Shown: positions 44,795-55,887, numbered from the stretch's first letter. The stretch is DNA of 64,000 nt from Ga0077530 sp046293075 (GCA_046293075.1 JBKBPL010000010.1:46050-110049); one strand, 5' to 3'. A program made the numbers and translations. Notes: generated by a model not told the origin, from the sequence alone.

Positions 44795-44820
44795 GGGCCA
44801 CGGCTCTGCCGCCGTGGCCC
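44795..44820 (-). other. Intercistronic hairpin between the binding-protein and permease genes
   Basis: GGGCCACGGC at 44795-44804 pairs perfectly with GCCGTGGCCC at 44811-44820 over a 6-base loop. It lies in the 93-base gap between the substrate-binding-protein stop and the permease start. Such elements protect the upstream mRNA or attenuate downstream transcription, so that more binding protein than permease is made. Confidence 0.6.
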
Positions 44821-44847
44821 TTCTCGTGGTGCATCAAGCGCACGTGA

Positions 44848-46449
44848 TCACTTGTCGAGCCAAACGACGTCAAGCTGGTTGCCGATGTAGTGGCTCGGGC
44901 TGATCTTCCAGCCTTTCAGGTAGCTGCGGTGCGGAATGATGCGGTACCACCACAGCGAAATGAAGTTATGTGCCTCCTCGTCGAGCACGCGCTTCTCGAA
45001 CTGACGCATGACATCACGCTGCTTGGCCGTATCGGACGTCGTGTTCATGGCCCTGTGCAGCTCTTCGAGCTTTGCGTCCTCGAAGCGGCCGTACTGGTCG
45101 CCGGCGGAGCCCAGGAACTTGGCCGTGTCGGAGAGCGGATTCACCACCGACTGGCAGTTGAAGTCCATGGTGACGTCGAAGGCGCCCGAACGCAGCGCGG
45201 CATAGAACGGCCCGGTTGCGTCCACCTTCTGGGTGACCTCGATCCCGACCTGCTTCCACTGATCGATCAGCCAGGTGCCGACGATGGTGTAGGGCTGGTC
45301 GACACCGCGGTTCGAGAGCGTGAACTTGAGGTTCTCGACACCGGCCTCCTTCAGGAGACGGCGCGCCTCCTCGCGCGACTTTTTGATGTCGGGCCAATAG
45401 CCGGCGATCTTCTGCAGCTCTTCCTTCTTCGCCGCGAGCTCATGGCCCGGGAAGACGACGCCGCCGACGGCCTTCACGATGGCGATCTTGGAGAGGCTTT
45501 CCGCGCCGCCCCAGCGATCAACGGCAAGCGTCAGGGCGCGACGCACCCGGACATCGTCGAATGGCTTCTTCTCATGGTTCGGCGTGATCAGGAGCACGCA
45601 GTTCCAGTCGCTCTCCTGGACCGTGATGTCCTTGCCCAGGGCAGCGACAAGGTCATCGCGGCTCTTCGGCGGGAAGCCGCGGAACTCGATGGCCGCCTGA
45701 TCGCCGCGGATGGCCTGGACGCGCAGCGTCTGGGTCTTCGCGAAGATCGCCTCGAAGCCGTCGAGATAGGGCTGACCGGCGTGATGGTAGTTCGGATTCC
45801 GCTTGCCGGTGATGCGGGCGCCGGCCTCGCGAACATCGAAGATGAACGGGCCCGAGCCCATGATGTTCTGCTCATACCAGCGTGGATCCGCGTCCAGCTT
45901 CGCCTTCGAGTAGATGAAGTTGAACGGCGCGGCCAGGGCCGGGATGAAAGCGCCGGACGGGTGCTTGAGCTTGAACACGACCGTTTCGCTGTCCGTCGCC
46001 TTCACGCTCTCGACCATGGCAAGCTGCGCCTTGCGGGCGCTCGAGATGCCCTCGGGCGGGAAGATGATGCGCTGGAAGGTCGCCTCGACGTCCTTAGCGG
46101 TCAGATCCGAGCCGTCATGGAACTTCACGCCCTTGCGGATCTTGAACGTGTACGACTTGCCATCATCCTGCGCAGCGGGCATCTCCGTGCACAGGTCGCA
46201 CACGAATCTGCTCGAGTTGGCAGGGTCCGCAGGATCGGGCCGGATGAGCACGCTGTAGAACGGCGCGATCGGGTGGATCAGCGCGAATGTGGTCTCGCGG
46301 TGACCATCGAAGCTCGGGGGCTCATCGGGCACCACGAACTTGAGGATGCCACCCTTCTTGGGCGTCTGAGCGCCGGCCGGGGCGGCAGCGCCGGCAACAG
46401 CGAACGCTGCCGCGAGCGGTATTGCTAGAATACTTGTCTTCCATTTCAT
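44848..46449 (-). CDS. Peptide ABC transporter substrate-binding protein (SBP family 5)
   Basis: A 533-residue periplasmic protein with a clear signal peptide (AIPLAAAFAVAGAAAPAGAQ). The family-5 layout follows: KGGILKFVVPDEPPSFDGHRE, then YTFKIRKGVKFHDGSDLTAKDVEATFQRI, the classic SBP_bac_5 signature. The ATG at 46449 was chosen because AGGAGG lies 8 bases upstream; the GTG two codons earlier is less well placed. It captures a peptide or similar solute for the importer. The exact ligand is unknown, but the operon order and the adjacent ggt make a glutathione-like tripeptide worth testing. Confidence 0.92.
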   Translation of the reverse strand: MKWKTSILAIPLAAAFAVAGAAAPAGAQTPKKGGILKFVVPDEPPSFDGHRETTFALIHPIAPFYSVLIRPDPADPANSSRFVCDLCTEMPAAQDDGKSYTFKIRKGVKFHDGSDLTAKDVEATFQRIIFPPEGISSARKAQLAMVESVKATDSETVVFKLKHPSGAFIPALAAPFNFIYSKAKLDADPRWYEQNIMGSGPFIFDVREAGARITGKRNPNYHHAGQPYLDGFEAIFAKTQTLRVQAIRGDQAAIEFRGFPPKSRDDLVAALGKDITVQESDWNCVLLITPNHEKKPFDDVRVRRALTLAVDRWGGAESLSKIAIVKAVGGVVFPGHELAAKKEELQKIAGYWPDIKKSREEARRLLKEAGVENLKFTLSNRGVDQPYTIVGTWLIDQWKQVGIEVTQKVDATGPFYAALRSGAFDVTMDFNCQSVVNPLSDTAKFLGSAGDQYGRFEDAKLEELHRAMNTTSDTAKQRDVMRQFEKRVLDEEAHNFISLWWYRIIPHRSYLKGWKISPSHYIGNQLDVVWLDK

Positions 46450-46555
46450 CGCCACTTCCTCCTCAGTAAACCTAAAAGCTGGGCTTTCCTACCTCGCTGC
46501 CGGCGGCCGCGCCGGGCTTCCCGCTTGCGCAGGGCCCATTCTGGTATCGTTCGGC

Positions 46556-48601
<2,046 letters not shown>

Positions 48602-48776
48602 CTCTGCCCCCTCCGCTGTCGTCTGCAAGCCGAACCTCCCTGGTACATCCTCGGCAGCTCGTTCGCCGTCTGCCGTTTCCGGATACGCCCTATGCATCAT
48701 CCACATGCATTACATTGCGGCCTTATGGCAGGGAATGCAAGCCAGTGTCCAGACAATTAGGGGCATGGTTAGGAAC

Positions 48777-48799
48777 AAAAAAAGCGGCATCGCTGCCGC
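48777..48799 (-). terminator. Intrinsic terminator of the oxalate operon
   Basis: On the minus strand GCGGCA-GCGA-TGCCGC (48799-48784) is followed directly by seven T residues (48783-48777). This is a textbook rho-independent terminator about 80 bases past the fhs stop. Confidence 0.85.
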
Positions 48800-48836
48800 C
48801 CGTCGACGAGGGTGCACGGAACATCGGCGGGCTTGC

Positions 48837-48860
48837 GGCGCCGGCGGATGTGCCGGCGCC
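48837..48860 (-). terminator. Second hairpin just downstream of fhs
   Basis: GGCGCCGGC at 48837-48845 pairs with GCCGGCGCC at 48852-48860 over six bases, between the fhs stop and the intrinsic terminator. With no T-run, it probably stabilises the 3' end rather than terminating. Confidence 0.5.
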
Positions 48861-48879
48861 CGGGTGCTCCGCCCCGCGC

Positions 48880-50556
48880 TTAGAACAGCCCCTCGATCTT
48901 ACCCGCTTCGTTGAAGCGGATGGTCTCCGCTGCGGGGACCTTGGGCAGCCCCGGCATTGTCATGATCTCACCGCAGATGGCGACGATGAAGCCGGCGCCA
49001 GCGGCGAGCCGCACCTCCCGGATCGGGACGACATGGTCGACGGGTGCGCCGCGCAGGTTGGGGTCCGTCGTGAAGGAGAACTGGGTCTTGGCCATGCAGA
49101 TGGGGAGATGGCCGTAGCCCATGTCCTCCCAGGCCTTGAGCTGGTCGCGCACGCTCTTGTCCGCGGTGACGCTGCCGGCGCGGTAGATCTTCTTGGCGAT
49201 CGTCTCGATTTTTTGAAAGAGACCCTGCTCGTCCGGATAGAGCGGCGCGAACTTCGCGGTGCCGGAGTCGGCGATCTCAACCACGCGGCGGGCGAGCGCC
49301 TCGATGCCTTTCGAGCCGTGTGCCCAGTGCTTGCACAGAAAGGCCTCCGATCCCTGGTCCTTGGCGTACGCCTGCACGGCGGCGATCTCGGCGTCGGTGT
49401 CGGAGACGAAGTGGTTGATGGCGACGACCGCGGGAACACCGAAGCTCTTCACGTTCTCGATGTGGCGGCCGAGGTTGGCGAGGCCCTTCTTGACGGCTTC
49501 GACGTTTTCCGTCCCGAGATCCTCGCGCTTCACGCCGCCGTTCATCTTGAGCGCGCGAACGGTCGCAACGATGACGGCCGCCGAAGGGGTGAGGCCCGCC
49601 TTGCGGCATTTGATGTCGAAGAATTTCTCGGCGCCGAGATCGGCGCCGAAGCCCGCCTCCGTGACCACGTAGTCGGCGAGCTTGAGGGCGGTCTTCGTCG
49701 CGATCACCGAGTTGCAGCCGTGGGCAATGTTGGCGAAGGGGCCGCCGTGGATGAAAGCAGGGTTGTTCTCGAGCGTCTGCACGAGGTTCGGCTGCATGGC
49801 CTGCGCGAGCAGCACGGTCATGGCGCCATTGGCCTTGATGTCGCGCGCATAGACCGGGCTGCGGTCGCGACGGTAGGCGATAATGATATCGCCTAGGCGC
49901 TTCTCCAGGTCCGCGAGGTCCGTGGCGAGGCAGAGGATCGCCATGACCTCGGAGGCGACGGTGATGTCGAAGCCGGCTTCCCGCGGGAAGCCGTTGGCCA
50001 CGCCGCCGAGCGAGCAAACGATCTCGCGCAGCGCCCGGTCGTTCATGTCCATGACGCGGCGCCAGGCAACGCGGCGGGTGTCGATGTTTTGCGCATTGCC
50101 CCAGTAGATATGGTTGTCGATCAGCGCTGAAAGCAGGTTGTGGGCGCTCGTGATCGCGTGGAAGTCGCCGGTGAAATGGAGGTTGATGTCCTCCATAGGC
50201 ACGACCTGGGCATAGCCGCCGCCGGCGGCCCCACCCTTCATGCCGAAGCACGGGCCGAGTGAGGGCTCGCGCAGGCAGATCGCCGCCTTCTTGCCGATGG
50301 CGTTGAGCCCATCACCGAGGCCGACCGTCGTTGTCGTCTTGCCTTCGCCCGCCGGCGTCGGATTGATCGCGGTGACGAGGATCAGCTTGCCATTCTTGCG
50401 GCTCTCGAGCGACTTGATGAACTCGGCCGAGACCTTCGCCTTGTCATGGCCGAAGGGAAGCAGGTGCTCGCTGCCGATGCCGAGGCGGGCGCCGATCTCC
50501 TGGATCGGCTTCTTCTTCGCTTCGCGGGCAATTTCGATGTCGGACTTGACGGCCAT
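48880..50556 (-). CDS. fhs: Formate--tetrahydrofolate ligase
   Basis: A 558-residue formyltetrahydrofolate synthetase, usual length. The ATP site is TPAGEGKTTTTVGLGDGLN (about residues 67-85), followed by REPSLGPCFGMKGGAAGGGYAQVVPMEDINLHFTGD, both diagnostic. It makes 10-formyl-THF from formate, THF and ATP in the cytoplasm. It is the last gene of the oxalate operon, 129 bases after the formyltransferase-like gene, and is followed by the intrinsic terminator. Its job here is to catch the formate released by the CoA-transferase. Confidence 0.96.
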   Translation of the reverse strand: MAVKSDIEIAREAKKKPIQEIGARLGIGSEHLLPFGHDKAKVSAEFIKSLESRKNGKLILVTAINPTPAGEGKTTTTVGLGDGLNAIGKKAAICLREPSLGPCFGMKGGAAGGGYAQVVPMEDINLHFTGDFHAITSAHNLLSALIDNHIYWGNAQNIDTRRVAWRRVMDMNDRALREIVCSLGGVANGFPREAGFDITVASEVMAILCLATDLADLEKRLGDIIIAYRRDRSPVYARDIKANGAMTVLLAQAMQPNLVQTLENNPAFIHGGPFANIAHGCNSVIATKTALKLADYVVTEAGFGADLGAEKFFDIKCRKAGLTPSAAVIVATVRALKMNGGVKREDLGTENVEAVKKGLANLGRHIENVKSFGVPAVVAINHFVSDTDAEIAAVQAYAKDQGSEAFLCKHWAHGSKGIEALARRVVEIADSGTAKFAPLYPDEQGLFQKIETIAKKIYRAGSVTADKSVRDQLKAWEDMGYGHLPICMAKTQFSFTTDPNLRGAPVDHVVPIREVRLAAGAGFIVAICGEIMTMPGLPKVPAAETIRFNEAGKIEGLF

Positions 50557-50685
50557 GGTGGGCTCCAGCGGATGGGCGTTGCGGGCGTGCGCTCAGGCCG
50601 AGCTCTGTGACCTGACGCGCGTCTGTCATGTTTCGCCTAGCCGTCGGCCGCGAGACTCTGCCGCGTCCGTCGGCGCGCTGTGAAG

Positions 50686-51621
50686 TCAGGCGGACGCTTT
50701 TGGCTGAGGAGGCGCGCAGATGTCGCCGACCGCGAGGCCGACGGACTTCGCCCACTCCGCGGCGCCGATCTTCTTGGTGTCAGGCGCCTTGACGCGCTTG
50801 GCGAGGATCGCGCCGCCACTGCCGGCAATGGTGATGCCATCATCCGATATCGCAATGACCTCGCCAGGCCTGCCGGCACCGCTGACGCGTGCCGCATCGT
50901 AGATGTCAAGCTTGACGCCCTTGAGCATCGTCCACGCGCCTGGGGCCGGGTTCGCCGCGCGAATGACATTGTAGACGTCGGCGATCGGCTTCGACCAGTC
51001 GAGCTCGGCGAGCTCCTTCTTGAACCAGCTCTCGTAGGAGCCTGCGGCGAGGTCCTGCTTGTGTTTCAGGATCACGCCCGCTTTGACGAGGTCGAGGCTC
51101 TCCATCATGGCGTCGACACCCATGGGAAAGAGCTTCTTGAAATAGACGTCGCCGAGCGTCTCGTCCGGCCCGATCTCGACCGACTTCTGGATCAGGATCG
51201 GGCCCTCGTCCAGGCCCTCGTCGGGCCAGAAGATGGTGAGGCCGGTGCGCGTCTTGCCCATGGCGATCGGCCAGTTGATCGACGAGGGGCCGCGGTGCGC
51301 CGGCAGCAGCGACGGGTGGTACTGGAAGGTGCCGAGCCGCGGCGCGTCGAGCACGGGCTGCGGCACGAACAGCAGGACGTAGGCCATCAGGCAGACGTCC
51401 GCATTGAAGGACTTCATGAGCTCGAGCGCTTCCGGCGTCTTCCAGCTTTTCGGCTGATGGACGGGGAGGCCCTTCTCCCTCGCGAATACCTTGAGCGGGT
51501 CTTCGGGCCGTCCGGCCTTGTCGGGCGCGCAGCACACGGCCACAACGTTCTCGCCGCGCTCGAGCAGACGCTCAAGGACGGCTTTGCCGAAGGCCTCCTG
51601 GCCATGGACGACAATACGCAT
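50686..51621 (-). CDS. Formyltransferase-domain protein (10-formyl-THF hydrolase/dehydrogenase N-terminal type)
   Basis: A 311-residue two-domain protein like methionyl-tRNA formyltransferase. The active-site loop FQYHPSLLPAHRGPSSINW has H102, and the aspartate is D138 in GLDEGPIL. The YHPSLLPxHRGxSxINW form is that of the hydrolase domain of 10-formyl-THF dehydrogenase rather than the NxHxSLLP form of Fmt. The C-terminal OB-like domain (PGAWTMLKGVKLDIYDA) is kept, but no aldehyde dehydrogenase domain is fused. It lies between frc and fhs in the oxalate operon, so it probably moves a formyl group between folate and another carrier, or hydrolyses excess formyl-THF. Confidence 0.82.
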   Translation of the reverse strand: MRIVVHGQEAFGKAVLERLLERGENVVAVCCAPDKAGRPEDPLKVFAREKGLPVHQPKSWKTPEALELMKSFNADVCLMAYVLLFVPQPVLDAPRLGTFQYHPSLLPAHRGPSSINWPIAMGKTRTGLTIFWPDEGLDEGPILIQKSVEIGPDETLGDVYFKKLFPMGVDAMMESLDLVKAGVILKHKQDLAAGSYESWFKKELAELDWSKPIADVYNVIRAANPAPGAWTMLKGVKLDIYDAARVSGAGRPGEVIAISDDGITIAGSGGAILAKRVKAPDTKKIGAAEWAKSVGLAVGDICAPPQPKASA

Positions 51622-51710
51622 CGTTTGCTGTCTCTCCCTGGTCCCGCCTGACGCTTGGCAAGCGTGCGGGTTTCATTCTCTGGTGAAAGGCTCGCGGCGA
51701 ATAGTCCCTC

Positions 51711-52988
51711 CTATTCGGCCGCGGCGCGCTTCTGCGGAGGCTCCGTCGCGCCGGAGGCCTTGATGGCGGCAATCTCTTCCGCCGAGTAGCCGAGCACATC
51801 GCGCAGGATCTCCTCCGTATGCTCGCCGAGCAGCGGCGAACGCTTTACCTCGGCGGGCGAGTCCGAGAGCTTGATCGGGTTGCCGACCGAAAGGTACTTG
51901 CCGCGCGTCGGATGATCGACCTCGACAACGGTGCCGGTCGCGCGCAGCGACTGATCCTCGGCGAGCTCCTTCATCGACAGGATCGGCCCGCACGGGATGT
52001 CGTATTCGTTGAGGATGTCCATGGCCTCGAACTTCGTCTTGGTCTTGGTCCACTCCTCGATGCGCGCGAAGATCTGGTTGAGGCGCGGCAGCCGTGCCTT
52101 CGGCGTTGCAAAGTCCGGATCGGTCTTCCAGCCCGGCTCGCCGATCACGTCGCAGATCTTCTCCCAGACCGGGGCCTGCGTGATGAAATAGATGTAGGCG
52201 TCGGGATCGCTCTCCCAGCCTTTGCACTTGAGAATGCGACCAGGCTGGCCGCCGCCCGAATCGTTGCCGGCGCGCGGCACTGCAGGTCCGAACGGGATCC
52301 CCTCGCTGTACTGGCTGTACTCGGTGAGCGGGCCATGGGCGAGGCGCTGCTGGTCGCGCAGCTTGACGCGGCACAGGTTGAGCACGCCGTCCTGCATGGC
52401 GCAGGTCACGCGCTGGCCCTTGCCCGAGTGCGTGCGCTGGTAAAGCGCGGTCACGATGCCGAGCGCGAGGTGGAGGCCGGTGCCGCTGTCGCCGATCTGC
52501 GCACCAGTGACGAGCGGCAGGCCATCTCGGAAGCCGGTCGTCGAGGCGGCGCCGCCCGTGCACTGCGCGACATTCTCGTAGACCTTGCACTCCTCGTACG
52601 GCCCCGGACCGAAGCCCTTGATCGAGGCGACGATCATGCGCGGATTGATCTCGTGGATGGTCTCCCACGGGAAGCCCATGCGATCGAGCACGCCGGGGCC
52701 GAAGTTCTCGACCAGCACGTCGCACGTTTTGATCAGCCGCTCGAGGACCTGCTTGCCCGTCTTGTTCTTGGTGTCGAGCGTGATCGAGCGCTTGTTGTGG
52801 TTCAGCATCGTGAAATAGAGGCTGTCCACATTCGGGAGGTCCTGGAGCTGGCCGCGCGTGATGTCGCCGGTGCCCGGCCGCTCGACCTTGATCACATCCG
52901 CGCCAAACCAGGCGAGGAGCTGGGTGCACGTCGGCCCGGACTGGACGTGGGTGAAGTCAAGAATGCGGACGCCTGCGAGCGCTTTCAT
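51711..52988 (-). CDS. frc: Formyl-CoA:oxalate CoA-transferase (class III)
   Basis: A 425-residue class III CoA-transferase matching Frc closely. The start is MKALAGVRILDFTHVQSGPTCTQLLAWFGADVIKVE, and the catalytic aspartate is in TGAQIGDSGTG. The mobile glycine loop NDSGGGQPGRILKCKGWESDPDAY is in the Frc form. It swaps CoA from formyl-CoA to oxalate, releasing formate and making oxalyl-CoA. The ATG at 52988 lies 11 bases after the oxc stop. The order oxc-frc and the tight spacing support one pathway. Confidence 0.94.
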   Translation of the reverse strand: MKALAGVRILDFTHVQSGPTCTQLLAWFGADVIKVERPGTGDITRGQLQDLPNVDSLYFTMLNHNKRSITLDTKNKTGKQVLERLIKTCDVLVENFGPGVLDRMGFPWETIHEINPRMIVASIKGFGPGPYEECKVYENVAQCTGGAASTTGFRDGLPLVTGAQIGDSGTGLHLALGIVTALYQRTHSGKGQRVTCAMQDGVLNLCRVKLRDQQRLAHGPLTEYSQYSEGIPFGPAVPRAGNDSGGGQPGRILKCKGWESDPDAYIYFITQAPVWEKICDVIGEPGWKTDPDFATPKARLPRLNQIFARIEEWTKTKTKFEAMDILNEYDIPCGPILSMKELAEDQSLRATGTVVEVDHPTRGKYLSVGNPIKLSDSPAEVKRSPLLGEHTEEILRDVLGYSAEEIAAIKASGATEPPQKRAAAE

Positions 52989-52999
52989 GGTGCTCTCCC

Positions 53000-54736
53000 T
53001 CATTTCTTCTTAAGCGCGCTTTGCGGATTGAGATTGCCGATGCGGCCGCTCTCGCTGCCGGCGGCAGGATCGATGACGGCGTTGATGAGTGTTGGCTTGC
53101 CGGAGTCCATCGCCGCGTTCACGGCTCGCCGCAGCTCATCGGGCGTGGTCGCATTCGCGCCGCCGCCGCCGAAGGCCTCCATCATGCGGTCATAACGCGC
53201 GCCCTTGACGAAGACGGTGGTCGCGGGATCATCGCTCGCCTTGTTGACATCGGTGCCGCGGTAGATGCCGTCGTTGTTGAAGATCACGACGCAGACCGGC
53301 AGCTTGTACCGGCAGATCGTCTCGACCTCCATGCCGGAAAAGCCGAAGGCGCTGTCGCCCTCGACAGCGAGCACCGGCTTGCCCGTCTCGATGGCCGCGG
53401 CAATGGCGTAGCCCATGCCGATGCCCATGACGCCCCAGGTCCCGACGTCGATGCGCTTCCTTGGCTCATAGATATCGATGATGCCGCGGGCGAGGTCGAG
53501 CGTGTTGGCGCCTTCGTTCACGAGGATCGCGTCGGGGCGCTCCTTGATGACCGTGCGCAACACGCCGAGCGCACCGTGGTAATCCATCGGAACGTTGTTG
53601 TTCATCAGGCGCGGCGCCATCTTCGCAATGTTCTCATCGCGCTTCCTGGCGACGACGCTCATCCATTCCGTCGGCGGCGCAGGCCAGTTGGTGTCCATGC
53701 CAGCGAGTAGCGCCGAGACGCACGAGCCGATGTCGCCGACGACCGGCGCGGCGATCTCGACATTGGAGTCCATCTCACGGGGCTCGATATCGATCTGGAT
53801 GAACCTCTTCGGTGCGTCGCCCCAGGTCTTGCCCTTGCCGTGTGAGAGCAGCCAGTTGAGCCGCGCGCCGATCAGCATGACAACATCGCTCTCCTTGAGC
53901 ACCGTCGAGCGCGCCGCGCCGGCACATTGTGGATGCGTGTCGGGCAGCAAGCCCTTGCCCATGCTCATCGGCAGGAAGGGCGCGCCGCTCTTCTCGACGA
54001 AGGCGCGGATTGCGTCGTCTGCCTGCGCATAGGCCGCGCCCTTGCCGAGAATGATGAGCGGGCGCTTGGCGCTCTTCAGTACATCGAGCGCGCGCTTGAC
54101 GGCGTCGGGCGCGGGGATCTGGGCCGGCGCGGGGTCGATGACCTTCACGAGGGACCTGCGGCCGGCTTCGGCGCTTATGACCTGGCCGAAGAGCTTGGCC
54201 GGCAGATCGAGATAGACGCCGCCGGGGCGCCCCGAGACCGCCGAGCGGATGGCGCGCGCAATGCCGATGCCGATGTCCTGTGCGTGCAGGATGCGGTACG
54301 CGGCCTTGCAGAGGGGCTTCGCGATCGCGAGCTGGTCCATTTCCTCGTAGTCGCCCTGCTGCAGGTCGACGATCTCTCGTTCGGACGATCCCGAGATGAG
54401 GATCATGGGAAAGCAGTTGGTCGTGGCGTGCGCGAGCGCGGTCAGGCCATTGAGGAAGCCCGGCGCCGACACCGTAAGGCAGATGCCCGGTTTCTTGGTC
54501 AGAAAGCCGGCGATCGATGCGGCATAGCCGGCGTTCTGCTCGTGGCGGAAAGAGATGACGCGTATGCCGGCGGCCTGCGCCATGCGGCCGAAGTCCGTGA
54601 TCGGGATGCCCGGCACGCCGTAGATCGTATTAACACCGTTGAGCTTCAGTGCATCAATGATGAGATTGAAGCCGTCTGTCAGCTCCTGCTCGCCTCCAGC
54701 CGCATGGGTACCGGCGCTCTCTGCTGTTACAGACAT
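53000..54736 (-). CDS. oxc: Oxalyl-CoA decarboxylase
   Basis: A 578-residue TPP enzyme. E66 in SFRHEQNAGYAAS activates the cofactor. LISGSSEREIVDLQQGDYEEMDQL is the characteristic Oxc segment, and the diphosphate motif lies in EGDSAFGFSGMEVE, followed by FNNDGIYRG. It decarboxylates oxalyl-CoA to formyl-CoA and CO2 in the cytoplasm. The ATG at 54736 was chosen for the AGGGAGCGAG ribosome-binding site. The gene sits between the GntR regulator and frc, completing the oxalate cycle. Confidence 0.95.
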   Translation of the reverse strand: MSVTAESAGTHAAGGEQELTDGFNLIIDALKLNGVNTIYGVPGIPITDFGRMAQAAGIRVISFRHEQNAGYAASIAGFLTKKPGICLTVSAPGFLNGLTALAHATTNCFPMILISGSSEREIVDLQQGDYEEMDQLAIAKPLCKAAYRILHAQDIGIGIARAIRSAVSGRPGGVYLDLPAKLFGQVISAEAGRRSLVKVIDPAPAQIPAPDAVKRALDVLKSAKRPLIILGKGAAYAQADDAIRAFVEKSGAPFLPMSMGKGLLPDTHPQCAGAARSTVLKESDVVMLIGARLNWLLSHGKGKTWGDAPKRFIQIDIEPREMDSNVEIAAPVVGDIGSCVSALLAGMDTNWPAPPTEWMSVVARKRDENIAKMAPRLMNNNVPMDYHGALGVLRTVIKERPDAILVNEGANTLDLARGIIDIYEPRKRIDVGTWGVMGIGMGYAIAAAIETGKPVLAVEGDSAFGFSGMEVETICRYKLPVCVVIFNNDGIYRGTDVNKASDDPATTVFVKGARYDRMMEAFGGGGANATTPDELRRAVNAAMDSGKPTLINAVIDPAAGSESGRIGNLNPQSALKKK

Positions 54737-54806
54737 CTCGCTCCCTTTCAATGGACGTGCGTTCTTGCAGATGCTTCGGGCTCCGCCGGGCCTGCTCCAG
54801 CCGGCG

Positions 54807-55493
54807 TCAATCGATGTTCACGAAGCGCTCGACATGGTCGCGCAGCTTCAAGGTGTGTTCGCGCACCAGCCGCTCGGCCCGCTCCGTGTCGCGGGCTTCG
54901 AGGGCGGCAACGATCTCCTTGTGATCGACGATCGAACGCCGCGCCCGGTCATCCTCGAAGATCGTGCGCTGGCGGATGGCGCGGACGTGGAAGAACAGGC
55001 TCTCGGTCATCTCGGCGATGAGGCCACACCTGCTGAGCCTGATGATCGCCTGATGGAAGCGGATGTTGGCGTCGGAGTACTCGCCCATTTTGGCCGCGAC
55101 CTTGTCGGTCGAGAAGCTGTCGACGAGTTCGTGCAGGCTCGTGATCTCCTCGTCGGACGCTTCCTTGGTTGCAAGGCGCGCGGCCATGCTCTCGAGCGCG
55201 GCCCAGACGGTAATCATCTCGAGGATTTCGGCCTTGGTTCGCCGGACGATGAAGATGCCTTTGCGCGGCACGATGCGCACGAGGCCCTCGGAGTCGAGCT
55301 GCGCCAGCGCCTCTCTGAGCGGCGTGCGCGAGACGCCGAAGCGGGCTGAGAGGTCACGCTCGTCGAGCTTGAGCTCAGCATTGTCGTCGTAGATGTTCAT
55401 CTGCATGATGGCCGACTTGAGTGCGGCATACGCCTTGGCCTTGAGGCTCAAGCTCTCGACGATCGGAGCAATGCGGATCTGAGTATAGGACAA
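54807..55493 (-). CDS. GntR family transcriptional regulator (FCD subfamily)
   Basis: A 228-residue regulator. The winged helix reads LDERDLSARFGVSRTPLREALAQLDSEGLVRIVPRKGIFI (about residues 42-82). The C-terminal FCD ligand domain shows the metal-binding pattern IRFHQAII and VDHKEIVAALEARD. FCD regulators sense carboxylic acids. The TTG at 55493 follows GAGGTGAG. The frame stays open further upstream, but that sequence is not GntR-like. It is the first gene of the oxalate operon, 70 bases before oxc, and is divergent from the tct transporter genes. Oxalate or formyl/oxalyl-CoA is a likely effector. Confidence 0.9.
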   Translation of the reverse strand: MSYTQIRIAPIVESLSLKAKAYAALKSAIMQMNIYDDNAELKLDERDLSARFGVSRTPLREALAQLDSEGLVRIVPRKGIFIVRRTKAEILEMITVWAALESMAARLATKEASDEEITSLHELVDSFSTDKVAAKMGEYSDANIRFHQAIIRLSRCGLIAEMTESLFFHVRAIRQRTIFEDDRARRSIVDHKEIVAALEARDTERAERLVREHTLKLRDHVERFVNID

Positions 55494-55561
55494 GGGCTCA
55501 CCTCGGTGTGGCCATGTTTGCAAAGATGGGGCGCGGCGCGCGGGCCGGCGGCTGTGGTTTT

Positions 55562-55571
55562 TGGTATACCA
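55562..55571. promoter_or_regulatory. GntR-type operator palindrome (proximal to the regulator gene)
   Basis: TGGTATACCA is a perfect 10-bp palindrome, 69 bases upstream of the GntR start. It fits the TGG/TTG-TATAC-CA/AA sites bound by FCD-type GntR proteins such as VanR. It probably mediates autoregulation of the oxalate operon. Confidence 0.65.
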
Positions 55572-55805
55572 TAGACGGGTGTGCGCGCCTTGTTCAAGCC
55601 CCCTATGGTGCACATGCGTAAGCCGGGGTGGCCAGCAGAGCGCGCTGCCCGCAGTCCGATCGATCGGACGCAACGAAGGAAATGCCTTTACCGTGGGCTT
55701 TTATGAGCATGGACCGGGTTTGCCGCGCGCGTTGATCTGCACGTGTGCGTACGCCTCGCTGCGCCTGCGTCGTGGCTTCTTGTCACGGGCCTGCGGAGGG
55801 GTATA

Positions 55806-55815
55806 TGGTATGCCA
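55806..55815. promoter_or_regulatory. Second GntR-type operator (TGGTATGCCA)
   Basis: TGGTATGCCA differs from the upstream palindrome at one central position. It lies 225 bases before tctA in the same divergent region. The pair of sites suggests that one GntR protein controls both the oxalate enzymes and the transporter. Confidence 0.55.
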
Positions 55816-55867
55816 AAAATGAACGTCCGCCGAAGGATCGACCGCGAAGGAGTCGGTTTTCGGGGAT

Positions 55868-55887
55868 CCGCCCGCAACGACGGGCGG
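55868..55887 (+). other. Hairpin in the tctA leader region
   Basis: CCGCCCG at 55868-55874 pairs with CGGGCGG at 55881-55887 over CAACGA. A 12-bp palindrome, TCGTCGCGACGA, follows at 55962-55973. Both lie between the second operator and tctA, so the transcript may have a structured leader. No known riboswitch class was recognised. Confidence 0.4.
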
